The notes beneath the pieces are model-generated. The model did no database searches, was not told the DNA's origin, and saw nothing but the letters and a program-made list of their open reading frames with translations. The position numbers and the translations under genes were made by a program. From positions 1-38,870 of the forward strand of contig NZ_AZEZ01000038.1 in the NCBI RefSeq assembly GCF_001434275.1: a stretch of 38,870 nt of DNA. Direction: 5' to 3'. Positions 1-6,672 of this stretch are shown here, piece after piece; positions within the stretch are counted from its first letter, which is position 1; each line of letters begins with the position of its first letter. The DNA is from Companilactobacillus mindensis DSM 14500. GTDB lineage: Bacteria > Bacillota > Bacilli > Lactobacillales > Lactobacillaceae.

Positions 1-80
1 AACCCCATATGAAGTATTTTTTGACAAACCGTTGCACTTAGTTTGACAATTCGCCACTCAAAAAATAAGGAGATTAGTTA

Positions 81-1214
81 ATGCTAACAGAAATTATTAA
101 AGAATTACGCAATAAGATTGCGGATCAAGAAGAAACAAGAAGTAAGAAAGCGGAAGAAACTCGCTCAATTCTTGAAAATAAGGAATCTACAGACGAAGAA
201 ATTGCTTCCGCTAATAAGGCTGCAAGTGAAGTTCGTAAAATGGACGACCAAATCAAAGCTGACAAAGAAAAGCTTAGAAATTATGAAGCCACTGCTAAGA
301 CTCCCAACAATCACAAAGAACCAGAAGGTAGAAAACTTAGTGCAGAAGATGAAGAAAAACGTTCGTTGAATGATTTCTTGCATTCTAAGGGTGAAGTTCG
401 TGATGGTATCACAAGCCCTAATGTCGGTGTAACAATTCCAGAATCAATTGTTTATAGTCCTGAAAATGAAGTTAAATCAGCAACTGACTTATCTCAATTG
501 GTTCAACACTTTACAGCTACAACAGCTAGTGGTGAATATCCAATTTTGAAACGTGCAACAGCAACACTAAATACTGTTGAAGAATTGGAAAAGAATCCTG
601 AACTAGCAAAGCCTGATTTTGAAAAGATTTCATGGAAGATTAATACATATCGTGGTGCCATTCCTATTTCAAACGAAGCTATTCAAGATTCAGCCATTGA
701 TTTAACTGGATTAGTATCTAGAAATGCTCAAGAGCAAAAGATTAATACAACTAACGTTGCTATTTCAACAATTCTTAAATCATTCACAGCCAAAACAGTA
801 GCTGGTGAGTCTGTAGACGATATTAAACATATTCTCAATGTTGACCTTGATCCTGCTTATAACAAGGTAATCGTTGCATCACAAAGTTTCTATAACTACC
901 TAGACACTCTAAAGGACAAGAACGGTCAATACTTACTACATCAACCAATTGTTGATGGTTCACCAGTTACATTGCTAGGTGTTCCCGTGACTGTAGTTGA
1001 AGATACTGCCTTGGGTCAAGATGGAGAAGCTCATGCATGGATTGGTGATTTGAAACGTGCTGTTGTTATGGCTGACAGATTGGATATTCAAGTACGTTGG
1101 GTAGACAACGATATTTACGGTCAATATCTACAAGCAGTTACACGTTTCTGCGTTGTAAAAGCTGATGAAAACGCTGGTTACTTCTTAACACAAGGTGCAG
1201 CCCCAAAAGCGTAA
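81..1214 (+). CDS. Phage major capsid protein, HK97 fold
   Basis: This 377-residue protein forms the icosahedral shell of the phage head. Residues 1 to about 95 are highly charged and helical, like the delta/scaffold region of HK97-type capsid proteins that the prohead protease removes. The rest (from about residue 105) resembles the HK97 gp5 fold, with the characteristic central segment running from SATDLSQLV to ISWKINTYRGAIPIS. AAGGAG at 67-72 stands 8 nt before the ATG. It is followed by connector genes, as in other siphovirus late operons. The stop codon (1212-1214) overlaps the next ATG, and a -1 slippery heptamer lies just before it, so a longer form with a C-terminal Ig domain is likely. 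The family call is secure; the cleavage position is inferred. Confidence 0.93.
   Translation: MLTEIIKELRNKIADQEETRSKKAEETRSILENKESTDEEIASANKAASEVRKMDDQIKADKEKLRNYEATAKTPNNHKEPEGRKLSAEDEEKRSLNDFLHSKGEVRDGITSPNVGVTIPESIVYSPENEVKSATDLSQLVQHFTATTASGEYPILKRATATLNTVEELEKNPELAKPDFEKISWKINTYRGAIPISNEAIQDSAIDLTGLVSRNAQEQKINTTNVAISTILKSFTAKTVAGESVDDIKHILNVDLDPAYNKVIVASQSFYNYLDTLKDKNGQYLLHQPIVDGSPVTLLGVPVTVVEDTALGQDGEAHAWIGDLKRAVVMADRLDIQVRWVDNDIYGQYLQAVTRFCVVKADENAGYFLTQGAAPKA
1202..1208 (+). other. -1 ribosomal frameshift site, capsid to Ig domain
   Basis: The last capsid codons read GCC CCA AAA GCG TAA, giving the canonical heptamer C CCA AAA. P- and A-site tRNAs can re-pair on CCC AAA. Decoding then continues AGC GTA ATG GGC straight into the Ig-domain frame with no intervening stop. 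Phage Ig-like domains are known to be attached to structural proteins by programmed frameshifting. Slippage here is inferred from the sequence. Confidence 0.7.
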
Positions 1215-1549
1215 TGGGCGTAAGCTTGGATAATTCTTCTTTGGCATTAAAAGTCGGTGACACAGCCACTCTAAAGGCTACAATCACACCTGAAAATGCT
1301 GACAATTTGAATTATTCGTTTGCTACGTCCAACGATAAGGTTGCGACAGTTACGCCTAAAGTTGGAAAGGTAACAGCCGTTGCTGCTGGTACTGCTACTA
1401 TTACGGTAACAACCGAAGATGGTTCAAAGACGGCTTCATGTGAAGTCACAGTAACTGCAGCACAAAGCGAAGCTCCAAAAGCTCCAGAAGCACCAACAGA
1501 TGTGACATCAACAGCTACTAAAGATGGAGCAACAATTACAGCTAAGTAG
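1214..1549 (+). CDS. Ig-like (BIG2-type) domain, probable capsid fusion extension
   Basis: This 111-residue frame contains one bacterial Ig-like group 2 domain (about residues 3-82). Its hallmarks are LKVGDTATLKATITPENA, ATSNDKVATVTP and GTATITVTTEDG. A Pro/Ala linker follows, then a short tail, APTDVTSTATKDGATITAK. Its ATG overlaps the capsid TAA and has no convincing ribosome binding site at the usual distance. That favours synthesis as a -1 frameshift extension of the capsid protein, although TAATG re-initiation is possible. Such domains decorate phage heads and tails and are thought to give weak binding to surface carbohydrates. The tail peptide recurs at the ends of the products encoded at 3729-4379 and 4406-4687. 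Confidence 0.8.
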   Translation: MGVSLDNSSLALKVGDTATLKATITPENADNLNYSFATSNDKVATVTPKVGKVTAVAAGTATITVTTEDGSKTASCEVTVTAAQSEAPKAPEAPTDVTSTATKDGATITAK

Positions 1550-1610
1550 CTAACAAATGATGGTACAGATTTATCCACAAATATAAAAATATAAAAGGAG
1601 GTATAAATTT

Positions 1611-2228
1611 TTGACAGATCGTTCAAAAGATATTGAAGTAGTTTATTTTAAAGCGGGGAACAAAGTCGCTGAAGGTAAAGTCGGTACAGGTAGTGCTGCT
1701 GTTACAGGATTAGCACCAGGTACAGTAGTTGCTGATGGTGACTATAAAGTTACTTTTAAGGACTCAGTTACAGGCCTCGAGTCAACAAAGGTTGATGTAA
1801 AGGGTTGGACAGTTCTAGCACCAGCACCAAGTCAACCAGCACAGGCACCAAGTGCTGTCGAGGAGAACTTGTTATTGAAAGCAGATACACCATTTAGTAT
1901 GACAGGTAATAACACAGCTAACCAATACCAACAAATGTACGCGTTAAGCAGAAGACTAGAAAAAGGCACTAAAGTAACTTTAAACTTTGATGCTGTTTCT
2001 ACTGCTCCTACGAAATTTATTGTCCAAACTGATGGCACAGATGGTGGAACTTGGACTAATTTTATTGCTGATACTGCCGATACTAAAAAGAAACATTATG
2101 AGGCAACCGTCACACTTGATGACTTTTCAGAGAAGGGTATTAACTTACGTTTGGACAATATTCCTTCAACATCAACTGTTACAATTTCAAACATGAAACT
2201 AGAGTTAGGTTCACATGCAACTGCATAG
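1611..2228 (+). CDS. Putative virion decoration protein with duplicated N-terminal module
   Basis: This 205-residue protein starts at TTG, with a strong AAAGGAGG site just upstream. Residues 1-70 form an Ig/FnIII-like beta module (VTGLAPGTVVADGDYKVTF) nearly identical to the one encoded at 4406-4687. A Pro/Ala-rich linker follows (about 71-85). Residues 86-205 begin ENLLLKADTPFSMTG and end in TISNMKLELGS, the pattern of jelly-roll carbohydrate-binding modules of phage virions; the baseplate protein at 15315-16547 has a similar module. Lying between the capsid and connector genes, it probably decorates the head. The function is inferred from fold pattern and position; no named family is recognised with certainty. 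Confidence 0.6.
   Translation: MTDRSKDIEVVYFKAGNKVAEGKVGTGSAAVTGLAPGTVVADGDYKVTFKDSVTGLESTKVDVKGWTVLAPAPSQPAQAPSAVEENLLLKADTPFSMTGNNTANQYQQMYALSRRLEKGTKVTLNFDAVSTAPTKFIVQTDGTDGGTWTNFIADTADTKKKHYEATVTLDDFSEKGINLRLDNIPSTSTVTISNMKLELGSHATA
1614..1817 (+). repeat. 204-bp duplicated module, copy 1
   Basis: This segment aligns without gaps to 4409-4612, including a long identical stretch around the codons for SAAVTGLAPGTVVADGDYK. Differences elsewhere are mostly third-position changes, indicating duplication within the phage late region or repeated acquisition. Confidence 0.85.
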
Positions 2229-2241
2229 AGGAGGTTAGTTA

Positions 2242-2583
2242 ATGTCTGAAGACACAAAACTTCTAACCGACCAGCAATTCAAAACTCTTAAGTTGTATTG
2301 CAAGATTGACCAGGACTTTGACGATGATGTTTTAAATGAACTTATCGAGTCCGCTGCTAGTGAAATTTCTCATGCTATTTCTGCAACTAAAAAGCCCAGT
2401 GATTATATTTCTGATCACAGGTTTTTTGTCGCTCTAATGAAATATGTAGAAGAAGATTACTACTACAGAGGAAATGGTTCGGAAGTTATGAGATTTCCAC
2501 TTCAAAACACAACAATCAATAATGTGATTAACCAATTGCGTAGTGAGGAGGTAGATTTCGATGAGACTAACACACATGACTGA
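2242..2583 (+). CDS. Head-tail connector, HK97 gp6-like
   Basis: This 113-residue acidic, mostly helical protein resembles the phage gp6-like head-tail connector (DNA packaging) family, which forms a ring under the portal. Typical features are an N-terminal LTDQQFKTLKLYCKID segment, a helix with ELIESAASEIS and a late aromatic cluster (YVEEDYYYRG). An AGGAGG site at about 2228-2233 precedes the ATG. Its end overlaps the next gene by 23 nt, showing tight translational linkage. Size and position after the capsid genes fit the family well. Confidence 0.8.
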   Translation: MSEDTKLLTDQQFKTLKLYCKIDQDFDDDVLNELIESAASEISHAISATKKPSDYISDHRFFVALMKYVEEDYYYRGNGSEVMRFPLQNTTINNVINQLRSEEVDFDETNTHD

Positions 2584-2899
2584 GCGAATTGAATTCCTTA
2601 GCAATAAAGAAGTTCAAAACGAGGACGGTGTAATGGTTCCAGGTACAGATACACCAATATTTAGCTGTTGGGCAGAAGTTCTTAACACACCAATCCGTGA
2701 GTTTAAAGACGCCACGACTAAAGTTGGTAATCGCAAGGAATCACCTAACTTCGCTATAAAATTTGAGCCACAAAGATTGATTGACTCAACTTGGAAAGTT
2801 CGCTGGCGTGGGTCTGTTTATGAAATTACAGGTATCGATGAAGATTTCGACAAACGAGACCTTACAAAGCTTGAATGTAAGGCGGTGAATGCTAAATGA
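2561..2899 (+). CDS. Phage head closure / head-tail adaptor protein
   Basis: This 112-residue beta-rich protein resembles the SPP1 gp16-like head closure family, which seals the connector channel after DNA packaging. The core reads MTERIEFL, then a Trp-containing strand (CWAEVLN), and ends with WKVRWRGSVYEITGIDED, typical of these adaptors. A GAGGAGG site lies about 9 nt before the ATG at 2561; an internal ATG at 2576 is an alternative start. It overlaps its neighbours on both sides, in the standard siphovirus connector order. Confidence 0.8.
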   Translation: MRLTHMTERIEFLSNKEVQNEDGVMVPGTDTPIFSCWAEVLNTPIREFKDATTKVGNRKESPNFAIKFEPQRLIDSTWKVRWRGSVYEITGIDEDFDKRDLTKLECKAVNAK

Positions 2900-3273
2900 G
2901 CGTAACAGGCGTGGAAGAATTACTTCACAACGTTCAAGTTTTGCAATCTGGATATGATCGTAAAGCACGTAAGGCAGTTCGCGAGGGTGGTGAATATTTC
3001 GGTGAAACATTAGCCGAGGATACTCCTGTTAGTACGGAAGACCATTCAGGCAAAGGTCCATTAAGAGACCATATGAAGGTTGGAAGTGTGTCACTAAAGA
3101 CTGGTGAGTATGAAGTCCCAGTTGGTTATGACAACGTTAAAGGTCGAATTGCTCACTTTCCTAATAGTGGAACGTCTAAGCAAGACCCACAGCATTTCAT
3201 CGAGAAAACTCAAGAAAAAACTAGAGATGGCGTGCTTGATATTTTCGTCAAGAACTTAAAGGTCGGTGATTAA
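2896..3273 (+). CDS. HK97 gp10-like head-tail joining protein
   Basis: This 125-residue protein is of the HK97 gp10 / tail-completion type. Recognisable parts are the N-terminal helix VEELLHNVQVLQ, the APVDTG-like segment TPVSTEDHSGKGPLRDHM, the strand YEVPVGYDN and the C-terminal HFIEKTQEKTRDGVLDIF. The start ATGA overlaps the previous stop by 4 nt, which implies translational coupling. The protein acts at the head-tail interface. Confidence 0.8.
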   Translation: MSVTGVEELLHNVQVLQSGYDRKARKAVREGGEYFGETLAEDTPVSTEDHSGKGPLRDHMKVGSVSLKTGEYEVPVGYDNVKGRIAHFPNSGTSKQDPQHFIEKTQEKTRDGVLDIFVKNLKVGD

Positions 3274-3691
3274 TTTGAACGAATATGACATTTTCAAAAT
3301 GTTCGATTCAAACACCGACATTCAAGATTATATGAACGGAATTCGTGGGAGCAAAATAGACCTACCACAGATTTATGTAGGAACACCACAAGAAAGTTTT
3401 ATCCAAAATTCTAACGCCCCGTGGATTCGTATTACTGCAATTCCAGGCGATGAAGCTTTATATGCTGACAATCGAAGAGCTATTGAATATCCACGCTATC
3501 AAATCGATTTCTGGATATTGCGATACAAAACTAAAGAGTTAATTAAGTTAGAACAAATGATTTACGAAAATATGTATAACCACGGGTATGAGCGTTATTA
3601 CAAAAATCATACGCGCGATGTTGACATGACGGACCTACAAATGGTCCAAGGAAACTTTGAATATCAAGGCTTTAGTCCAAACGAGGACTAA
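3266..3691 (+). CDS. Tail completion/terminator protein, DUF806-like
   Basis: This 141-residue protein resembles the DUF806 minor tail family of Gram-positive siphoviruses, placed where the tail terminator is expected. Useful landmarks are QIYVGTPQESFIQNSNAPWIRITAIPGD and RYQIDFWI. The listed start is GTG at 3266; TTG at 3275 is a reasonable alternative because AAAGGT at 3258-3263 is better spaced from it. The gene overlaps the previous one by 8 nt. Its last codons form the left arm of a terminator-like hairpin. Confidence 0.75.
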   Translation: MINLNEYDIFKMFDSNTDIQDYMNGIRGSKIDLPQIYVGTPQESFIQNSNAPWIRITAIPGDEALYADNRRAIEYPRYQIDFWILRYKTKELIKLEQMIYENMYNHGYERYYKNHTRDVDMTDLQMVQGNFEYQGFSPNED

Positions 3692-3701
3692 GGCCTTTTT
3701 T
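3666..3701 (+). terminator. Intrinsic terminator inside the late operon
   Basis: The arms AAGGC-TTTAGTCC (3666-3678) and GGACTAAGGCCTT (from 3685) form a long stem with a 6-nt loop, followed by a run of six T. The left arm lies within the 3' end of the DUF806-like gene, just before the major tail protein. It could reduce read-through or act as an RNA processing/stability hairpin. Confidence 0.7.
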
Positions 3702-3728
3702 AATACAAAAAATAAGGAGATTTATTAA

Positions 3729-4379
3729 ATGGGAAAAGCAAAATTTGGTGCATCTAACTTCTATTATGGAGTTGTAGAAAATGATTTGGTGGCTGACGGA
3801 CCTAAGAAAATGCCAGGACTAACCGAAGCCAAAATGGATTTGAAAAATGAAATGAAGGGTATTGCGGCTGATGATGGTCCATATGTAACTCTTTCTGGTG
3901 GTATTTCAGAAGCTACTTTGAATATTAAGCTATTAGATATCGCTTCCGAAGCAAGAAAAGATTTCTTTGGAATTGAAGTTAAGAATGGTGTTGAACTCTA
4001 CAACAAGAACCTAAAGCCTAATGACATTGCAATCATGTTTGACACCAAAATGGATGACGGTACAAAGATTCACGTAGCAATGCTTAAGGGGAAATTCTCA
4101 CTACCCGGTGTTGATACTAAGACCGTAGACGGTACTCCTGATCCAAGCAATGACGAAACTACAGGTACATTTGCTCCTCGTGGAGATTCAGAAGATGGAA
4201 TGATGGTTGCAATTGGTCGTGAAGACAATGCTGGCTTTGACTTAGAAAAGTTTAAGAGATTCGTATTTCCTAAGACAGCAGACGACTACAATGCTTTAGA
4301 TACACCACAAGCACCACAAGCACCACAAGATGTTAAGCCAGTGCCAACGACTAACGGCGCAGATATATCATCAAAATAA
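3729..4379 (+). CDS. Major tail protein, phi13-type
   Basis: This 216-residue protein builds the tail tube. The start (MGKAKFGASNFYYGVVE), the GLTEAKMDLKNEMKGIAADDGPYV segment and the late MMVAIGREDN are typical of phi13-type major tail proteins of Gram-positive siphoviruses. AAGGAG lies about 9 nt before the ATG. The last 35 residues are a Pro/Gln/Ala linker plus APQDVKPVPTTNGADISSK, matching the C-terminal peptide of the Ig protein and of the next gene product, as if surface modules could be appended. No slippery site is seen at its stop. Confidence 0.87.
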   Translation: MGKAKFGASNFYYGVVENDLVADGPKKMPGLTEAKMDLKNEMKGIAADDGPYVTLSGGISEATLNIKLLDIASEARKDFFGIEVKNGVELYNKNLKPNDIAIMFDTKMDDGTKIHVAMLKGKFSLPGVDTKTVDGTPDPSNDETTGTFAPRGDSEDGMMVAIGREDNAGFDLEKFKRFVFPKTADDYNALDTPQAPQAPQDVKPVPTTNGADISSK

Positions 4380-4405
4380 AAAATTAGAAAAGGAGACATT
4401 TAATT

Positions 4406-4687
4406 ATGGCAGATCGCTCAAAAGATATTGAAGTGATTTATTTTAAGGCAGGAAACAAAGTCGGTGAAAGTAAAGTCGGTGAAGCTAGTGCTGCTGTTAC
4501 AGGATTAGCACCAGGTACAGTAGTTGCTGATGGTGACTATAAAGTCACTTTTAAGGATTCAGTTACAGGTCTCGAATCAGCAAAAGTTGATGTGAAAGGC
4601 TGGACAGTTCTAACACCAGCGCCTGAAGCACCAACAGACGTAACATCCACAGCTACTAATGACGGAGCGGTAATTACAGCTAAGTAG
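4406..4687 (+). CDS. Small Ig/FnIII-like module protein after major tail gene
   Basis: This 93-residue protein consists of the beta module shared with 1611-2228 (residues 1-70), then a Pro/Ala linker and the tail APTDVTSTATNDGAVITAK, nearly identical to the end of the Ig protein at 1214-1549. It has its own AAAAGGAG site 10 nt before the ATG. Its position right after the major tail gene suggests a tail-tube decoration. After the TAG stop the same frame stays open for 15 codons, rich in Gly and Ser. No published family is recognised with certainty; the role is inferred from place and repetition. Confidence 0.6.
   Translation: MADRSKDIEVIYFKAGNKVGESKVGEASAAVTGLAPGTVVADGDYKVTFKDSVTGLESAKVDVKGWTVLTPAPEAPTDVTSTATNDGAVITAK
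4409..4612 (+). repeat. 204-bp duplicated module, copy 2
   Basis: Gap-free match to 1614-1817. The flanks differ: here the module is joined to a short linker and tail peptide rather than to a jelly-roll domain. Confidence 0.85.
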
Positions 4688-4756
4688 CCAATAAGAGCAT
4701 ACTCCCTCTCTGGTAGCGGCGGTGGACGGAATTAAATTTATAGGAGAAATATATAT

Positions 4757-5092
4757 ATGGCTTATGAAGTTAAATTAACGATCAAGGGCGAAGAAATTCC
4801 TTTTAAACGTACAGAAACACCATTTTTCAAAGACACCACTCGTGCTTTGATTTTGCAACAGCACCAAGTAAAAATGTGGGGTAAAAAAGATGGTCCTACT
4901 GATGAAGATTTAATGAATAATGAAAAGGATGTTGCAAATTTTGCGTCCAGCTTTTTTAATAACCAATTTACGGCAAAAGATTTTATTGACGGAGCGCATT
5001 CAGAATCAACGATTGCAATTTCAAAAATTATTGATGAGTGCTTAGGTTCTAGTGATCCTGATGATTCTGATAAAACTAAATCAAAAAAATAA
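4757..5092 (+). CDS. Tail assembly chaperone gpG
   Basis: This 111-residue acidic protein lies between the major tail and tape-measure genes, the position of lambda gpG-type chaperones. These coat the tape measure during tail assembly. The chain begins MAYEVKLTIKGEEIPFKR and ends in Lys-rich DKTKSKK at a poly-A slippery site. AGGAG stands about 11 nt upstream of the ATG. A longer gpGT form arises by -1 frameshifting at 5083-5089. Confidence 0.85.
   Translation: MAYEVKLTIKGEEIPFKRTETPFFKDTTRALILQQHQVKMWGKKDGPTDEDLMNNEKDVANFASSFFNNQFTAKDFIDGAHSESTIAISKIIDECLGSSDPDDSDKTKSKK
5083..5089 (+). other. -1 ribosomal frameshift site, gpG to gpGT
   Basis: The gpG frame ends TCA AAA AAA TAA. Seven consecutive A form the heptamer A AAA AAA, at which both tRNAs can re-pair in the -1 frame. 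The -1 frame then stays open from 5089 to the TAA at 5272-5274. This is the conserved arrangement for long-tailed phage chaperones. Confidence 0.88.
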
Positions 5093-5274
5093 CTGAGCAA
5101 ACATTAAAGGACTCGCTTAATAAAATTGACGAGTTTTACAAATCCATGATGTCACAAGGATATAAGCTAAAAGATGTGGACTACATGACTATGGACGATG
5201 TAAAGCGCATAAATCATATATATGAAGAAAAGGAAACCACCATTGATAAGGCGTTTCCTTTTTTGTTTGCTTAA
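5089..5274 (+). CDS. gpT extension of tail assembly chaperone gpGT
   Basis: This 61-codon extension has no start codon of its own and is reached only by -1 slippage at 5083-5089. It reads from ITEQTLKDSLNKIDEFY through MTMDDVKRINHIYEEKE to PFLFA. Fused to gpG it gives a protein of about 172 residues. In lambda, the T part recruits the major tail protein to the tape measure; the same job is expected here. It ends 24 nt before the tape-measure start. Confidence 0.85.
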   Translation: MTEQTLKDSLNKIDEFYKSMMSQGYKLKDVDYMTMDDVKRINHIYEEKETTIDKAFPFLFA

Positions 5275-5298
5275 ATTTTATAAGAAGGGGGATAAGAT

Positions 5299-6349
5299 AT
5301 GGCTGGATCATTAGGACATTTAGCAGCAACAGTAAGTTTAAACATTGATCCCTTTAAGCAAAGCTCATCAGCTTTAATGTCCACTATTAGAAATACTAAT
5401 CAGGCTTTAAAACTGCAAGATAATTACGTGAAGGCTTACGGAAATAGTCTTAACTCAGTGAAATCGCATTATTCGACTCTTTCTCAACAGATGAGTAACT
5501 ACGATGCCAAGTTGAAGAATCAAGAGGCTACATATTCCAGACTGACTAAACAGACTGCGGAAACATCTGAAGAACAAGCAAAATTAACGGCCAGACAGCA
5601 GAATGCCGCTTCCGCTATTAATAGAACTAAAAATTCCATGAATTTGCTTGATGCCGAAATGGGACGAGTAAAGCGTCAAATAGATCAGCAATCAACTGGT
5701 TGGTATAAAGCAGGAACAAATTTAAAGAAGTTTGGTTCTGCAGCAACATCAGCTGGTCAAAAAATGAGTTCAATGGGTTCAACTATGACCACGCGTGTTA
5801 CAGCGCCTATTGTGGCTGGCTTTGGTTATGCCGTTAAGTCCGCTATTGATTTTAATTCTCAAATAAAAAACATTGGCCCATTATTACAAGCCAATGGTGA
5901 GAGTGCCGGACAAGTAAGACGTGAAATGACTCAAATGGCTAATGCTTCTAAGAAGTGGTCAGTTCAATACGGTATTTCCACAAAGTCCATTAATACAGGA
6001 CTTGAAGAGTTGGTAAAGCGTGGATATTCCGCTAAGCAATCACTTGGAGCTATGCCAAGTATTTTGAATGCGGCTAAGGCTTCTGGTGATGATTTCAATA
6101 CTGTTATGACCGTTTCAACATCAACACTAGAACAATTTGGTTTGAAGTCTAGAACAACAGCCGGGATGTTAAAAAACACTCAACGTGTAACCGATAGTTT
6201 AACTTATACAGCGAATGCAACCGCTGCTGGTTTCCAAGATATGGGTGATGCTATGACATATGTTGGTCCTACAGCTCACGCAGCTGGAATCAGTTTGGAA
6301 GAAACTGCTGCAGCGATTGGTTTAATGAGTAATCAAGGTATTGAAGGGT
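5299..6349 (+). CDS. Tape measure protein, exon 1
   Basis: The tape measure sets tail length and is threaded into the host during DNA ejection. Exon 1 encodes residues 1-350. After MAGSLGHLAATVSLN come a coiled-coil region (about 30-130), a small membrane-like segment (about 165-180) and the conserved phage minor tail core with IDFNSQIKNIG, LVKRGYSAKQSLGAMPSIL and AIGLMSNQGIEG. The GGGGG-containing site just upstream fits the ATG at 5299. Unspliced, the frame runs into the intron and stops at 6432 after 27 unrelated codons. Joining T6349 to C6673 gives a Ser codon and continues the family sequence. The spliced protein is 1626 residues. Confidence 0.9.
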
Positions 6350-6672
6350 TAACGAGAATAATAAAAATCCTGCTCTCACTGGCCCGCTTAGAGAGTAATC
6401 TCTTTGAAAAAGAACTAATTCAATTCGGTTAACACTAAAATTATATATAATCACGTCAAGACCGAGCCAAGCCGTGTAGGAAACTCACGGAAGGTGTAAC
6501 GACTAGATAAATTATCCTAAGCAAACACTACTATATAAATAATAGTGTTTTTTTGTATGGAAAAATATCCACGAAGAGTTAGCTCCAATTTTTATATTGG
6601 ACGAAAATATAGTCTGAACATTATGGAAACATAATGAAGTACGAGATAAAGAACTCGTACGATAACACATTG
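6350..6672 (+). ncRNA. Group I self-splicing intron in the tape-measure gene
   Basis: This 323-nt insertion has the signatures of a subgroup IA-like ribozyme core. The Q-type segment GAGCCAAG (6464-6471) leads into a P6 stem, CCGTG (6472-6476) with CACGG (6486-6490). The R element AACGACTAGA (6498-6507) pairs with S-type ATATAGTCT (6607-6615) to make P7. A hairpin at 6523-6550 fits the extra P7.1/P7.2 stems, and TCCAAT/ATTGGA at 6584-6601 fits P8. P9 is CATTATG-GAAA-CATAATG (6619-6636), with a GNRA loop, followed by a hairpin at 6639-6660. Exon GGGT can pair with GCCC (about 6380) as P1, placing a U-G pair at the 5' site, and the intron ends in G6672. Splicing restores the reading frame exactly. 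No homing endonuclease is encoded. Confidence 0.9.

Noticed and set aside
1-80. End of an upstream gene and promoter-like TTGACA boxes
   Set aside because: A 14-codon open stretch ending at 46 could be the tail of a protease gene but shows no recognisable motif, and neither TTGACA has a suitable -10 box.
4688-4735. Read-through extension of the 93-residue module protein
   Set aside because: Fifteen Gly/Ser-rich codons follow the TAG, but there is no slippery site or read-through signal, and the corresponding stretch after the other copy is different.
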